A DNA stretch of 64,000 bases, from positions 3,038,001 through 3,102,000 of the forward strand of contig NZ_CP170339.1 in NCBI RefSeq assembly GCF_042445055.1, in the 5' to 3' direction. The translations under genes were made by a program, and so were the position numbers. Shown piece by piece: positions 1-8,239 of the stretch (its first letter is position 1; each line of letters starts with the position of its first letter). Source of the stretch: Falsihalocynthiibacter sp042445055 (GTDB lineage: Bacteria; Pseudomonadota; Alphaproteobacteria; Rhodobacterales; Rhodobacteraceae). The notes beneath the pieces are model-generated. The model was not told the origin of the DNA and ran no database searches. It saw nothing but the letters and a program-made list of their open reading frames with translations.

Positions 1-487
1 GGGTTCGGTTCACAGCGCCCGCGCTGGCAAAAGGTCCATAGTAATTCCCCTTGGTACTCTTGCGACCACGATGTTTACGAACTGGCGGAAAGCTATGCTC
101 CTTTGAAACCAGAATATTCGCAAAGCTCTTATCATCGCGCAGCAGCACGTTGTACTTGGGCTTAAGTTGCTTGATCAAATTCTGCTCAAGCAAGAGCGCC
201 TCGGTCTCGGTGCGGGTCGTCAGGAACATCATTTCTGCGGTTTCTGAGATCATCCGCAAAATACGTCCGGTGTGACCGTTAGGATTCGCATAATTTGAAA
301 CGCGCTTACGAAGATTTCGGGCCTTCCCCACATAGAGAACCCGCGCTTCGCTATCGAGCATTCGGTAAACGCCGGGCGAGCTGTCTAATGTATGCAAGTA
401 TCCCTGAACCCGCGCATGGCCCATGAGCGGCGCAGATGTTGCAAATGTTTCAGCAGCTTGGCCCGTCGTATCCGAAGTATCATTCAT
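1..487 (-). CDS. uvrC: UvrABC excinuclease subunit C, N-terminal part (cut by window edge)
   Basis: Nucleotide excision repair endonuclease that makes the dual incision with UvrB. Only the first ~162 residues are present; the gene runs off the left edge. The visible part contains the GIY-YIG nuclease signature (PGVY at about residues 38-41, YVGKARNLRKR from about 52) and the following KYNVLLRDDKSF stretch typical of UvrC. The ATG at 485-487 was chosen because the next upstream ATG reads into a stop after five codons. A second in-frame ATG, about residue 22, is possible. The N-terminal ~35 residues before the nuclease domain are Thr/Ala/Ser-rich and probably unstructured. The identity is firm; the start is moderately firm. 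Confidence 0.93.
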   Translation of the reverse strand, partial: MNDTSDTTGQAAETFATSAPLMGHARVQGYLHTLDSSPGVYRMLDSEARVLYVGKARNLRKRVSNYANPNGHTGRILRMISETAEMMFLTTRTETEALLLEQNLIKQLKPKYNVLLRDDKSFANILVSKEHSFPPVRKHRGRKSTKGNYYGPFASAGAVNRT

Positions 488-555
488 ATTTGTGATTCCA
501 TTCTGCGCTGCAATCTATTCGCTCTGGGAGCAAGAGAAAATATGTCCACGGTTTC

Positions 556-564
556 TGTGGATAA
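556..564 (-). promoter_or_regulatory. DnaA-box-like nonamer upstream of uvrC
   Basis: The minus strand reads TTATCCACA, a perfect match to the consensus DnaA box, about 70 bases upstream of the uvrC start. It is a lone copy, so it could be a DnaA-responsive promoter element or chance. It is not an origin on this evidence. Confidence 0.35.
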
Positions 565-704
565 CTACGTTGATAAGTTTCCGTGATCGCGCGTTTTCCC
601 TTTATTTTGGGTATAATGCATGCGTTGCACAATTATTAGGCAGAAGGGTAACGCGCTGAAAACAAATGAAACTTTTTCGACACCTCAGCAAACCCCTGAA
701 AACA

Positions 705-731
705 TTAACAAAACTGTGACAGTTTCGTTAA
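705..731. repeat. Inverted repeat (12-base arms, 11 paired) between uvrC and the SDR gene
   Basis: Arms TTAACAAAACTG and CAGTTTCGTTAA flank a 3-base spacer, with a single mismatch. The element lies about 40 bases beyond the stop of the minus-strand SDR gene. On that strand it is followed by TGTTTTC, so a weak AT-rich terminator is possible. A protein-binding dyad is the alternative. The rest of 488-770 shows no gene I can support. Confidence 0.5.
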
Positions 732-770
732 CTATTTGTGATAGGTGGACAAGTCCTCGCCGCTACCCAT

Positions 771-1556
771 CTAATTGTTTCCAATATCGCCTATAATGTC
801 ACGTGTTTTCCACGTGAGGTGCTGCCCGCCATCAACACAAAGCAGCTGTCCAGTAACGGCCTGCGCATCAAGAAAGTACCCAAGGGCAGCAGTTATATCT
901 GAAACATCTGCCCCACGCTCCAGAAGGCTTCTACGACGCTGTGACGCAAAATGCTCGTCGGTCTGGCGTAATCCTTTAAGCGTTGTTCCCGGCCCAATTG
1001 CATTCACTCGTATACGAGGCGCCAAGGCCTGCGCGGAGGTTTGCGTCAGGTTCCAGAGCGCCTGCTTTGCTAGCGAGTATGTCATAAACTCGGGTGTCAG
1101 TTTGCGAACACGTTGATCGACCATATTGACGATCATGAGTTTTTTGCCCGCCACGCTCTTTGGGTCTAGGTCTGGCACCTGTGCAGCAAACTTCTGTGTC
1201 AAAATGAACGGTGCGTGGAAGTTCGACATCATATGCCGGTCCCAAGTTTCGCGCGTTGCCGTTTCCAAGGTGTCGTATTCAAAGATCGACGCATTGTTGA
1301 CCAAACACGTAATATCCCCGCCAAGAAGCTCACGCGCGCGATCTACCAGCGTCTCGCATTGATCCAAGTCGAGCAAGTCAGCCTGAAGCACCTCGGCATT
1401 TCGACCAAGTTCTCGAATCTTGGCAACGGTCTCTTGGGCGCCATCAACCGAGCTGGCATAGTGAACGGCCACATCAAAACCGCGTCCCGCCAGATACACG
1501 GCCATTGCCTGCCCCAAGCGCGCACCCGCGCCCGTTATCAAAGCTCGTTGCTGCAT
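771..1556 (-). CDS. SDR family oxidoreductase, PTR1/FolM (pteridine reductase) type
   Basis: NAD(P)H-dependent short-chain dehydrogenase of 261 residues. The cofactor motif is TGAGARLG (about 8-15), with Arg where classical SDRs have Gly, as in the PTR1/FolM branch. NNAS follows at 87-90. The usual catalytic Ser is replaced by Asp147 in NMVD, 13 residues before Tyr160, and Lys164 completes YxxxK. This Asp-Tyr-Lys set with 13-residue spacing is the pteridine reductase arrangement, so dihydromonapterin, dihydrobiopterin or dihydrofolate reduction is a reasonable inference, not a proof. It starts 15 bases after the antiporter stop and is the last gene of the run that begins with the S49 peptidase. 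A downstream inverted repeat may end the transcript. Confidence 0.8.
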   Translation of the reverse strand: MQQRALITGAGARLGQAMAVYLAGRGFDVAVHYASSVDGAQETVAKIRELGRNAEVLQADLLDLDQCETLVDRARELLGGDITCLVNNASIFEYDTLETATRETWDRHMMSNFHAPFILTQKFAAQVPDLDPKSVAGKKLMIVNMVDQRVRKLTPEFMTYSLAKQALWNLTQTSAQALAPRIRVNAIGPGTTLKGLRQTDEHFASQRRRSLLERGADVSDITAALGYFLDAQAVTGQLLCVDGGQHLTWKTRDIIGDIGNN

Positions 1557-1571
1557 CGTGCCCTCCTCTGA

Positions 1572-2525
1572 TTACATCAGGACGACCGCCAGATACGCGG
1601 CATATGCGCCCGTCAAAACGATGCCCCAAATGCGCGTCAAATTCCAACCCAGATACACAAAAGGCAAAAGGAACAGCGACGCCGCCATCATTACCCAGAG
1701 ATCGAATTGAAGCACCTGCTCAGAAATCTGGATTGGACCGATTAGCGAACCGATCCCCATGATGGCCAGAAGGTTAAACATATTGCTGCCGATCACATTG
1801 CCCAACGCGACATCCGCCTGCCGACGAAGCGCTGCCATAACTGTCGTCGCCAACTCGGGCAGCGATGTTCCGATAGCAACAAGTGTAAGGCCGATCACGG
1901 TATCGCTTAGGCCAAATCGGCCCGCAATGATCACAGAATTATTGACTAGAATGTCCGCACCAAGCGGCAAGCCGATCAAGCCAATGACAAGAAAGAATGC
2001 AATCGACCAGCCCGAGATTTTCGGGTCTGCGCCCTCCACCTCTTCAAGATCGATAGGCGCGTCGCAAGCGTCCGCACGGTGACGGACGGCCTCGCGGCCT
2101 GCATCGATCAGGATATAGGCGAGTGCACCAAGCAAAACCAAACCATGCGGCCAGCGGAGGGGCCCCATAAAACAAAGGGCTGCGAACAAAAGTGACGCGC
2201 CCATCATGAAGATATAGTTTTTGCGGGTGTTACACTCTGCGGTGTGCATCGTCGTGATGAGTGCAGGAATACCCAATACTAACAACACGTTCGCAGTATT
2301 CGAACCAATGACATTCCCCAGCGCCATACCCGAAAGGTTATCGCGAACTGCTTCAATCGTAATCAAAAGCTCGGGCGCCGAAGTGCCGAATGCAACGATG
2401 GTCAGACTCACAATCAGAGGCGGAATGCCCAAACGCAAGGACAGGTTCACTGCGCCTCGAACAAGTAAGTCACCAGACAACAAAAGTATGACGAGCCCCA
2501 AACCCACCATTAACCATTCGAGCAT
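1572..2525 (-). CDS. Calcium/sodium antiporter (CaCA family, YrbG-like)
   Basis: Inner-membrane cation exchanger of 317 residues. The two alpha-repeats are plain: GTSAPELLITI with GNVIGSNTAN in the first half, and GTSLPELATTV with GNVIGSNMFN in the second. The halves are joined by a charged loop (about 155-180) containing an acidic stretch. About ten hydrophobic helices are visible, the usual number for this family. The ATG is preceded by AGG at a normal distance and lies 3 bases after the stop of the zinc-ribbon mini-protein, so the two are probably co-translated. Ion specificity (Ca2+ or another divalent ion) cannot be read from sequence. Confidence 0.9.
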   Translation of the reverse strand: MLEWLMVGLGLVILLLSGDLLVRGAVNLSLRLGIPPLIVSLTIVAFGTSAPELLITIEAVRDNLSGMALGNVIGSNTANVLLVLGIPALITTMHTAECNTRKNYIFMMGASLLFAALCFMGPLRWPHGLVLLGALAYILIDAGREAVRHRADACDAPIDLEEVEGADPKISGWSIAFFLVIGLIGLPLGADILVNNSVIIAGRFGLSDTVIGLTLVAIGTSLPELATTVMAALRRQADVALGNVIGSNMFNLLAIMGIGSLIGPIQISEQVLQFDLWVMMAASLFLLPFVYLGWNLTRIWGIVLTGAYAAYLAVVLM

Positions 2526-2528
2526 ATT

Positions 2529-2693
2529 CTAACCTTTATCCCTTTGACATCGGCAAGGCGATTTACGAAATCGTACCCGTCCGCATGTCTCGCATTTTGC
2601 CCGTGCGACCTGCTTATGACCCGGGTACCGGAGCCGGCCAAACATCGCCAGAACCAACATCCCGATCAAAAATAAGCTGACGACCTTAATCAC
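2529..2693 (-). CDS. Membrane-anchored zinc-ribbon mini-protein (54 residues), uncharacterised
   Basis: A short ORF starting with GTG 2 bases after the S49 peptidase stop and ending 3 bases before the antiporter ATG. Residues 4-18 form one hydrophobic segment (VVSLFLIGMLVLAMF). A basic linker follows, then CETCG (Cys34, Cys37) and CRC (Cys47, Cys49), a four-cysteine pattern expected to hold one zinc ion. The tail is rich in Arg and Lys. The tight packing between two recognisable genes, a clean membrane segment and ordered cysteines all support a real gene. From memory, similar short proteins occur in Rhodobacterales. Its function is unknown; a membrane partner of the peptidase or antiporter is conceivable. 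Confidence 0.65.
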   Translation of the reverse strand: MIKVVSLFLIGMLVLAMFGRLRYPGHKQVARAKCETCGRVRFRKSPCRCQRDKG

Positions 2694-2695
2694 GG

Positions 2696-3490
2696 CTAAA
2701 GCCCAAATCGGGCGAACTCACCGCGCTCTTCGATTTTCTCAACAGCATCCCCAAGTAGCTGTGCCCCAAAACGTCGCAGCAACGGTTTCTTTGGACCGTA
2801 GCGCACGAAATTGACCTTCTCGCCGTACTGCTCTCGCATTTTTGGCATCATGTGTGCAAGCCCATCAACAAGCCCAAGCTCAAGCGCTTGTTTTCCAATC
2901 CAGTACTCGCCCGTGAACAGATCTTTATCGGCGAGCTTATCGCCGCGACGCGAATCTATTTGTTCTTTGAACACATCGTGCATTTGCTCAAGCAGCACCT
3001 TTAGACGCTTCACATCAGCAGGCTTCTCAGGGAGGAATGGATCATTCGTGCTTTTTGACTTACCAGCCGTATAAATCCGACGCTCCACGCCGATTTTTTC
3101 TAGCAATCCGACCATACCAAAGCCCGACGAGATCACGCCAATGCTGCCAACGATCGACGCGGCATCGGCCCAGATTTCATCCGCAGCAGATGCAAGCCAA
3201 TACCCCCCAGACGCGGCCACGTCCTCGACAAATGCATAAACTGGAATGCTCAATTCATCCGACAAGCTGCGGATGTGTGCGCCAATCAACGCACTCTGAA
3301 CGGGCGATCCACCAGGGGAGTTGATCAATAACGCAACCGCAACAGGCTTGCCGCGCCGAAAAGCGCGCTCCAACACAGGCCCGACAGAGGCCGCATTCAA
3401 CGCGCCACGACCAGATGCTGAAATCACGCCCTGAAGCCGTACAACCGCGACTCTTGGCTCTGACTTAACGAAGGGGATAAATCTTTTCAT
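2696..3490 (-). CDS. S49 family serine peptidase (SppA/SohB type)
   Basis: Signal-peptide-peptidase-like enzyme of 264 residues using a Ser-Lys dyad. Visible landmarks are INSPGGS (about 57-62), the nucleophile in AASGGYW (Ser94) and the general base in the GKSKS stretch. Lys146 lies 52 residues after Ser94, matching the spacing in short SppA enzymes. The ORF stays open upstream for 34 more codons, but family similarity begins near KRFIPFVKSEPRV, so the ATG at 3488-3490 was chosen. An ATG three codons earlier is also possible, and no strong ribosome-binding site distinguishes them. There is no clear N-terminal membrane helix, unlike E. coli SppA. It is the first gene of the run peptidase, mini-protein, antiporter, SDR. 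Confidence 0.85.
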   Translation of the reverse strand: MKRFIPFVKSEPRVAVVRLQGVISASGRGALNAASVGPVLERAFRRGKPVAVALLINSPGGSPVQSALIGAHIRSLSDELSIPVYAFVEDVAASGGYWLASAADEIWADAASIVGSIGVISSGFGMVGLLEKIGVERRIYTAGKSKSTNDPFLPEKPADVKRLKVLLEQMHDVFKEQIDSRRGDKLADKDLFTGEYWIGKQALELGLVDGLAHMMPKMREQYGEKVNFVRYGPKKPLLRRFGAQLLGDAVEKIEERGEFARFGL

Positions 3491-3546
3491 GTATGGCATG
3501 TAGGCTGCGTGATTGCACCGAACAAGGGCAGGGACGAAATCTCGGA

Positions 3547-3563
3547 TAACTGTTGCGCAGTTA
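3547..3563. promoter_or_regulatory. Dyad TAACTG-N5-CAGTTA in the divergent S49 peptidase/glycosyltransferase region
   Basis: The sequence TAACTGTTGCGCAGTTA has perfect 6-base arms around TTGCG. It lies 57 bases upstream of the chosen peptidase start and 110 upstream of the glycosyltransferase ATG, where an operator would be expected. A similar 17-base dyad occurs upstream of rsfS (12961-12977). Confidence 0.4.
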
Positions 3564-3672
3564 CCCAATTGCGCTCCAATCCGCCATATCAACAGCTTTC
3601 AACATACGCCTCAAACAGTTAGCATCTAGACTAGAAACTCGTGGCATACTGATACTCACCCTAGGGCTGACA

Positions 3673-4674
3673 ATGCGAAAATTACCCGAAATTGCGACGC
3701 TTTGGATTGGCGGGAAACTCTCATGGCTTGAGCAGCTTTGCCTCGTAAGTTTTGCGCGCGCTGGGCACAATGTAACGCTATACAGCTATGAACACATCCC
3801 GAACTGCCCCGATGAGATAGAACAGCTTCCGGCTGATCCGATCTTTGGTGCAAACCCGATGCTCCGACATGCGCGCACGGGCAGCCCAGCCATTCACGCA
3901 GATATGTTCCGCCTTCATATGCTTCACCAGACGGGAAAAATATGGGTAGATGCGGACATGTATTGTTATCGCCCGTTTGATTTCCGTGACCCACACGTGT
4001 TCGGATGGGAAAAGCCCGGGCTGGTTTGCAATGCGGTTCTCGGTCTTCCACAGGATAGCGAGGCGCTCGGAAACATGCTTGAGTTCTTTAAGGACGAATA
4101 TGCTATCGCGCCGTGGCTAAAGCCTTGGCAAAAAAGAGAACTGGAAGCAGAACGCGACGCTGGAAACCCTGTTCACATGACCAAGCAATCTTGGGGCTTC
4201 ACAGGGCCAGCCGCAGTAACGCATTTCCTGATCGAGAGCGGCGAGATAAAATATGCGGCTCCGGAGGCCGCATTTTACCCAATTTCGTTCGGCAAGCGAA
4301 ACCAAATGATTAAGAGCCGTATCAATATCCCCGAGAAACTAAGTAACGAGACCCATGGTGTGCACTTCTGGGCGCGCCGTATGAAACCGAGACTCGAAGA
4401 GCAAGAGGGCGGAACACCACGAAAAGGGAGTTTCATGGCAGACTTGATTGAGCGCCACGGAATCGACTGTGAAGCCGCGCCAATACCGAAAAAAGTCGTT
4501 CCGCAAGACCCAAGAATTGATGACCCTAAGTTCATGGCCGCGATTGCTCTAGAAGGCCTAAGGGCGGACGCGTCACCAGACTCGATTTCCCGAAAGCACA
4601 ATATCTCACCATCAGTTGTGCGTGAAGCTATTCGGAAACTTCGCGACGAAGCTGAGACTATATTCGCGCCTTAA
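3673..4674 (+). CDS. Glycosyltransferase with DXD motif (GT32-like) and C-terminal HTH-like tail
   Basis: A 333-residue protein. The N-terminal part resembles the sugar-transferase DXD family: ATLWIGGKLSWLEQ at the start, HADMFRLHMLHQTGKIWVDAD with the metal/sugar-nucleotide motif DAD at 93-95, and a late HFWARRM segment. Donor and acceptor are unknown. Residues about 298-326 read as a helix-turn-helix (DSISRKHN, ISPSVV, REAIRKLRDE), like a winged-helix DNA-recognition motif, which is unusual for this family. The ATG at 3673 is preceded by AGGG and starts the recognisable domain; the frame is open further upstream. Its TAA overlaps the stop of the convergent EamA gene by 4 bases. Confidence 0.72.
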   Translation: MRKLPEIATLWIGGKLSWLEQLCLVSFARAGHNVTLYSYEHIPNCPDEIEQLPADPIFGANPMLRHARTGSPAIHADMFRLHMLHQTGKIWVDADMYCYRPFDFRDPHVFGWEKPGLVCNAVLGLPQDSEALGNMLEFFKDEYAIAPWLKPWQKRELEAERDAGNPVHMTKQSWGFTGPAAVTHFLIESGEIKYAAPEAAFYPISFGKRNQMIKSRINIPEKLSNETHGVHFWARRMKPRLEEQEGGTPRKGSFMADLIERHGIDCEAAPIPKKVVPQDPRIDDPKFMAAIALEGLRADASPDSISRKHNISPSVVREAIRKLRDEAETIFAP

Positions 4675-5663
4675 TTCGCCGCATCTTTGCCTGACTGATC
4701 GCCGCGCGCCTGATCGCTTCGACGGATCATTGCGCCCACGCGAAGTCCGCCCGGCAAGCCAACGCGGCTTCTTGTTCTAAGAACAGGTGTGTTCTTGGAC
4801 GCATTCGACGATGACTCTCGCATCAGGATATAGATGCCGCTTCCGATGATGACCGCTGCACCGATTATGGTTCCACGATCGAGGGTTTCGTTAAAGATGA
4901 AGTAGCCGAAGATGCTCGCCCAGATAATTTGTGAGTATTGCATCGGGGCTACGATAACGGCTTCGCCCATGCGGTAGGCATAAATCTGGAACGTCATCGC
5001 AATAAATGCGAGGAACGCGATGACGGCAACTGCGCCGAAATCGGCGGCGGCCATGGGAATGTAGGTGAAGGGCATGATGCATCCCATCACGATGAAGTTC
5101 CCCATCATTGGATAAAGGAGCAGTACGACGCTGCGCTCCACTTGGCCGATTTTGCGCACGATTATGGAACTCAGCGCGCCTCCGACTGCGGCGGTCAATG
5201 CTGCGAGGTGACCAACGCCAAGGTCCGCCCCTTGAGGGCGCAGAACGATCAAAACGCCACCCAATCCGACAAAAACTGCCAACCAACGCCGAAGGCGAAC
5301 GCGTTCGCCCAAAACGGGGATTGCGAGCACGGTAATCATTAAAGGTGTAGCAAAGAGTATCGCGTAAACTTGCGCCAACGGGAGATGCGCAAAGGCATAA
5401 AACGCGCTCGCGCCCGTCACAACAGAGGACAAGGTACGCACCATCATCCACCATGGATGCACAGGCCGCAAAGTGCCGTGCGTTGCGTCACGCATCAACA
5501 TTACTGTCACGAATGGGAAACCGAGCAGAACGCTGAAAAACACGATCTGAAATGCCGAATACGTCCCGCCAAGAGACTTTACGATCACATCATGCGTGGC
5601 AAAAATGGCAAAGGCGATAAGCGCAGAGAGCGCGCCTTTGAGGTTCGACGGAATATTCGGCAT
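4671..5663 (-). CDS. EamA/DMT family transporter
   Basis: Inner-membrane drug/metabolite transporter of 330 residues with ten predicted helices in two EamA halves (about 8-140 and 150-285). It includes the family's typical glutamate-containing end of the first half (PVLGERVRLRRW) and FGYFIFNETLDRGTIIGAAVIIGSGIY-type features in the second. The C-terminal ~45 residues are a hydrophilic, Arg/Ser-rich extension. ATG at 5661-5663 was preferred to the TTG five codons upstream. The substrate cannot be predicted. Its stop shares bases with the convergent glycosyltransferase stop. Confidence 0.87.
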   Translation of the reverse strand: MPNIPSNLKGALSALIAFAIFATHDVIVKSLGGTYSAFQIVFFSVLLGFPFVTVMLMRDATHGTLRPVHPWWMMVRTLSSVVTGASAFYAFAHLPLAQVYAILFATPLMITVLAIPVLGERVRLRRWLAVFVGLGGVLIVLRPQGADLGVGHLAALTAAVGGALSSIIVRKIGQVERSVVLLLYPMMGNFIVMGCIMPFTYIPMAAADFGAVAVIAFLAFIAMTFQIYAYRMGEAVIVAPMQYSQIIWASIFGYFIFNETLDRGTIIGAAVIIGSGIYILMRESSSNASKNTPVLRTRSRVGLPGGLRVGAMIRRSDQARGDQSGKDAAN

Positions 5664-5756
5664 CAATAGTCCCAGCAAGAATAGAGCGATTTCAACAGGA
5701 TTTGTTTGGTTACACCTGATGCCAAATTCGATGTCACTTCAAGATCATCATGCCAC

Positions 5757-5786
5757 AAAAAACAAAAAAGGGGGCACATGGCCCCC
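5757..5786 (-). terminator. Rho-independent terminator of leuB
   Basis: On the minus strand a GGGGGC/GCCCCC stem with a 5-base loop is followed by TTTTTTGTTTTTT. It starts about 24 bases after the leuB stop. Confidence 0.9.
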
Positions 5787-5809
5787 AATTCTGAATATTC
5801 ACAATCGGA

Positions 5810-6916
5810 TCAGAGACTAGCGTCGAGTGCCGCAATAATCGCATCACCCATTTCTGTGGTCGTGATGGGTGTGCCGCCATCAGGTCCCAGCAGGTCAGCT
5901 GTACGTGCGCCATCGGCTAGAACTTTCTCAATCGCCGCTTCAAGACGTGCTGCCTCGTCACCTGCGTCAAACGAGTAGCGCAGGGCCATCGCAAAGCTCA
6001 GGATACAGGCGATAGGGTTGGCTTTCCCTTGGCCAGCGATGTCAGGTGCGGAGCCGTGAACCGGTTCGTATAGCGCCTTGGGACGACCGTTCGCCATTGG
6101 CGCACCCAAGCTTGCAGAAGGCAACATGCCAAGCGAGCCCGTAAGCATCGCCGCAGCATCCGAAAGAATATCGCCAAAGAGGTTATCAGTGACGATCACG
6201 TCGAATTGCTTGGGCGCGCGAACAAGTTGCATCGCGCCGTTGTCGGCGTACATGTGGCTAAGCTCAACGTCGGAGTATTCGGCCTTATGCACCTCATTGA
6301 CAACATCGCGCCAAAGGATACCGCTCTCCATCACGTTTGCCTTTTCCATCGAACAAACGCGGTTGCCACGACGGCGCGCCAATTCAAATGCGCTACGGGC
6401 AACACGCGCGATTTCGCTTTCGGTGTAACGCTGGGTATTGATACCGACGCGCTCGTTTCCTTCGTTGATGATACCGCGCGGCTCACCAAAGTAGATGCCG
6501 GACGTCAACTCGCGAACGATGATAATATCCAGACCAGCAACAACGTCTTTCTTGAGGCTGGAGAAATCAGCGAGCGCATCAAAACACTGTGCTGGACGCA
6601 AATTCGAGAACAGGTCCATTTCCTTGCGGAGGCGAAGAAGGCCGCGCTCTGGCTTTACCGAGAAATCCAAGTCGTCATACTTGGGTCCACCAACGGCACC
6701 CAAGAGCACCGCGTCAACTTCTTGAGCGCGCGCCATCGTGTCGTCGTGAAGCGGCGTACCATGCTTGTCGTATGCGGCGCCCCCAACGAGATCCTCGGAA
6801 ACATCAAACGCCATGTCGCGTTTATCTCCGAACCAAGTGATGACTTTGCGGACTTCGTCCATGACTTCAGGGCCGATACCATCACCAGGAAGGATCAGAA
6901 TGGATGGGTTGCTCAT
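5810..6916 (-). CDS. leuB: 3-isopropylmalate dehydrogenase
   Basis: Third step of leucine biosynthesis: NAD-dependent oxidative decarboxylation of 3-isopropylmalate in the cytoplasm. The 368 residues match the family length. The N-terminus reads SILILPGDGIGPEVM. RELTSGIYFGEPRG, the metal-binding DNLFGDILSDAAAM region and the nucleotide-site PVHGSAPDIAGQGKANP follow in order. The ATG at 6914-6916 has AGGAG 8 bases upstream; an open frame upstream lacks family similarity. It is monocistronic on the right side because of the terminator at 5757-5786. leuD and leuC lie upstream on the same strand but are separated by two unrelated genes and a terminator. Confidence 0.97.
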   Translation of the reverse strand: MSNPSILILPGDGIGPEVMDEVRKVITWFGDKRDMAFDVSEDLVGGAAYDKHGTPLHDDTMARAQEVDAVLLGAVGGPKYDDLDFSVKPERGLLRLRKEMDLFSNLRPAQCFDALADFSSLKKDVVAGLDIIIVRELTSGIYFGEPRGIINEGNERVGINTQRYTESEIARVARSAFELARRRGNRVCSMEKANVMESGILWRDVVNEVHKAEYSDVELSHMYADNGAMQLVRAPKQFDVIVTDNLFGDILSDAAAMLTGSLGMLPSASLGAPMANGRPKALYEPVHGSAPDIAGQGKANPIACILSFAMALRYSFDAGDEAARLEAAIEKVLADGARTADLLGPDGGTPITTTEMGDAIIAALDASL

Positions 6917-7042
6917 GGGGACTCCTCGACTATTTGCTAAGTTGCGAACGGAGTAGCCCGTGCAGATAAGAAATTCAAGCGTCCGCAGCACCACATTGGC
7001 CCTATATGATAAGTTCTGCTGGCCGCGGAACATCTTGTTTCT

Positions 7043-8239
7043 TCAAGGCATCTTCATATCGATCCATACCAATCTGTGATGGGTCGTTGCTCCCCTGAGC
7101 AGACCCGCAAGCTCGCTGGATGTAGGCGGCCAAAATACACCGCTATCTGTGACATGCAATTGCACGGATGGAAGGACATAGTCGACGCGCAAATTGCTGG
7201 GTAGGTTTTCGCCCCAAGACGCCGTGTGTAGCCCAGCATCGCCCAAATGAAGAGTATTTACAGCCTCAAGCCCCCCTTCACTGGCGGGCATCGGGTCTTG
7301 AATGCGAGGGTGAGCGAGAAGTTCTTGGATAACCTCTCGATTGCCCTCTCCATCGTGCGGATCAAGATTTGCGTTCCCTAGAATAACAAAAGGGGCGGCT
7401 GGCGGTTCCTGCGCCAAATCGCCATCTATGTAGCGGATCCAGAAGCGTGTTTCGTCGGCATTTCGCTTGCCGTTCATATCCTCCGGCCCGTCAAACACAG
7501 GCGGGGTTGCCGAATAGGCAAGCAGATGTAGCGGACCATCGGGTGTCTTAATTTGGATATCCCAGTGCGCCGTTGTCGAGAGGCGCTGAATGTCCTGAAC
7601 CTCTTTCGAAGGAAATGGAGCACCTTGAGTCATTGGCATATCCGCGTTCGGGAACTCCGCCCATAGCATTTCGGAAAAATCCCGCACGCTTCCAATCGGA
7701 TAGCGCGAAAGAACAGCCATTCCATCCGCGCCAGCGTAACGTCCGTATCCTTGGGCATCCCGAGCGGTCCCTGCCCGCCCATCGCCATTCATATCTATGC
7801 CCGTTTGCAGGCCGGAATTCGGAAGATTAGTGAATGTGTGTGAATACTCAGCTCCGTACGCGGCAAGTGAATTCGAGAACGCGCGAACTGTTTCGCCACC
7901 ATGATCGTAATCTATACCCATCAGCAGAATAACGTCAGGATTCACATGCCCTATCACGCGCTGCGCCGCCAGTATATCGGTGGACTCGCCCCGAATAATA
8001 TCACGTAGCAATAAACCGGGCCCTTTGCGAGACAAGTCCACCGAATAAGTGGCGACTCGCAACTCCGTTTGTGCCGCCAGAGAATTTGAGTAGAAAAGTG
8101 CGATTAAGCAGGCAACAAGCCATCCTGCTCGGCGATGGTGGACTGACGCTTTTCTTGGATCAGATACGCGATCCGACCCATCGCGATACCGCGCATAAAG
8201 AGAGAAGCTGGCAAAAAGGCCCATGCACAAACCGTCCAC
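7043..8239 (-). CDS. Exported endonuclease/exonuclease/phosphatase (EEP) family protein
   Basis: Predicted metal-dependent phosphoesterase of the EEP fold, about 398 residues from the longest start. A hydrophobic segment with an AAQ-type cleavage site (GWLVACLIALF to SNSLAAQ, about 39-57) suggests secretion or periplasmic location. The body carries VNPDVILLMGIDYDHGG, GMAVLSRYPI, FVILGNANLDPHDG and a late LRVDYVLPS, matching EEP motifs. The substrate is unknown. The start is a problem: the only in-frame start codons (ATG at 8239 and 8224, TTG between) lie 120-136 bases inside the upstream membrane-protein gene, giving an unusually long region before the signal peptide. leuB follows 126 bases downstream. 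Confidence 0.75.
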   Translation of the reverse strand: MDGLCMGLFASFSLYARYRDGSDRVSDPRKASVHHRRAGWLVACLIALFYSNSLAAQTELRVATYSVDLSRKGPGLLLRDIIRGESTDILAAQRVIGHVNPDVILLMGIDYDHGGETVRAFSNSLAAYGAEYSHTFTNLPNSGLQTGIDMNGDGRAGTARDAQGYGRYAGADGMAVLSRYPIGSVRDFSEMLWAEFPNADMPMTQGAPFPSKEVQDIQRLSTTAHWDIQIKTPDGPLHLLAYSATPPVFDGPEDMNGKRNADETRFWIRYIDGDLAQEPPAAPFVILGNANLDPHDGEGNREVIQELLAHPRIQDPMPASEGGLEAVNTLHLGDAGLHTASWGENLPSNLRVDYVLPSVQLHVTDSGVFWPPTSSELAGLLRGATTHHRLVWIDMKMP

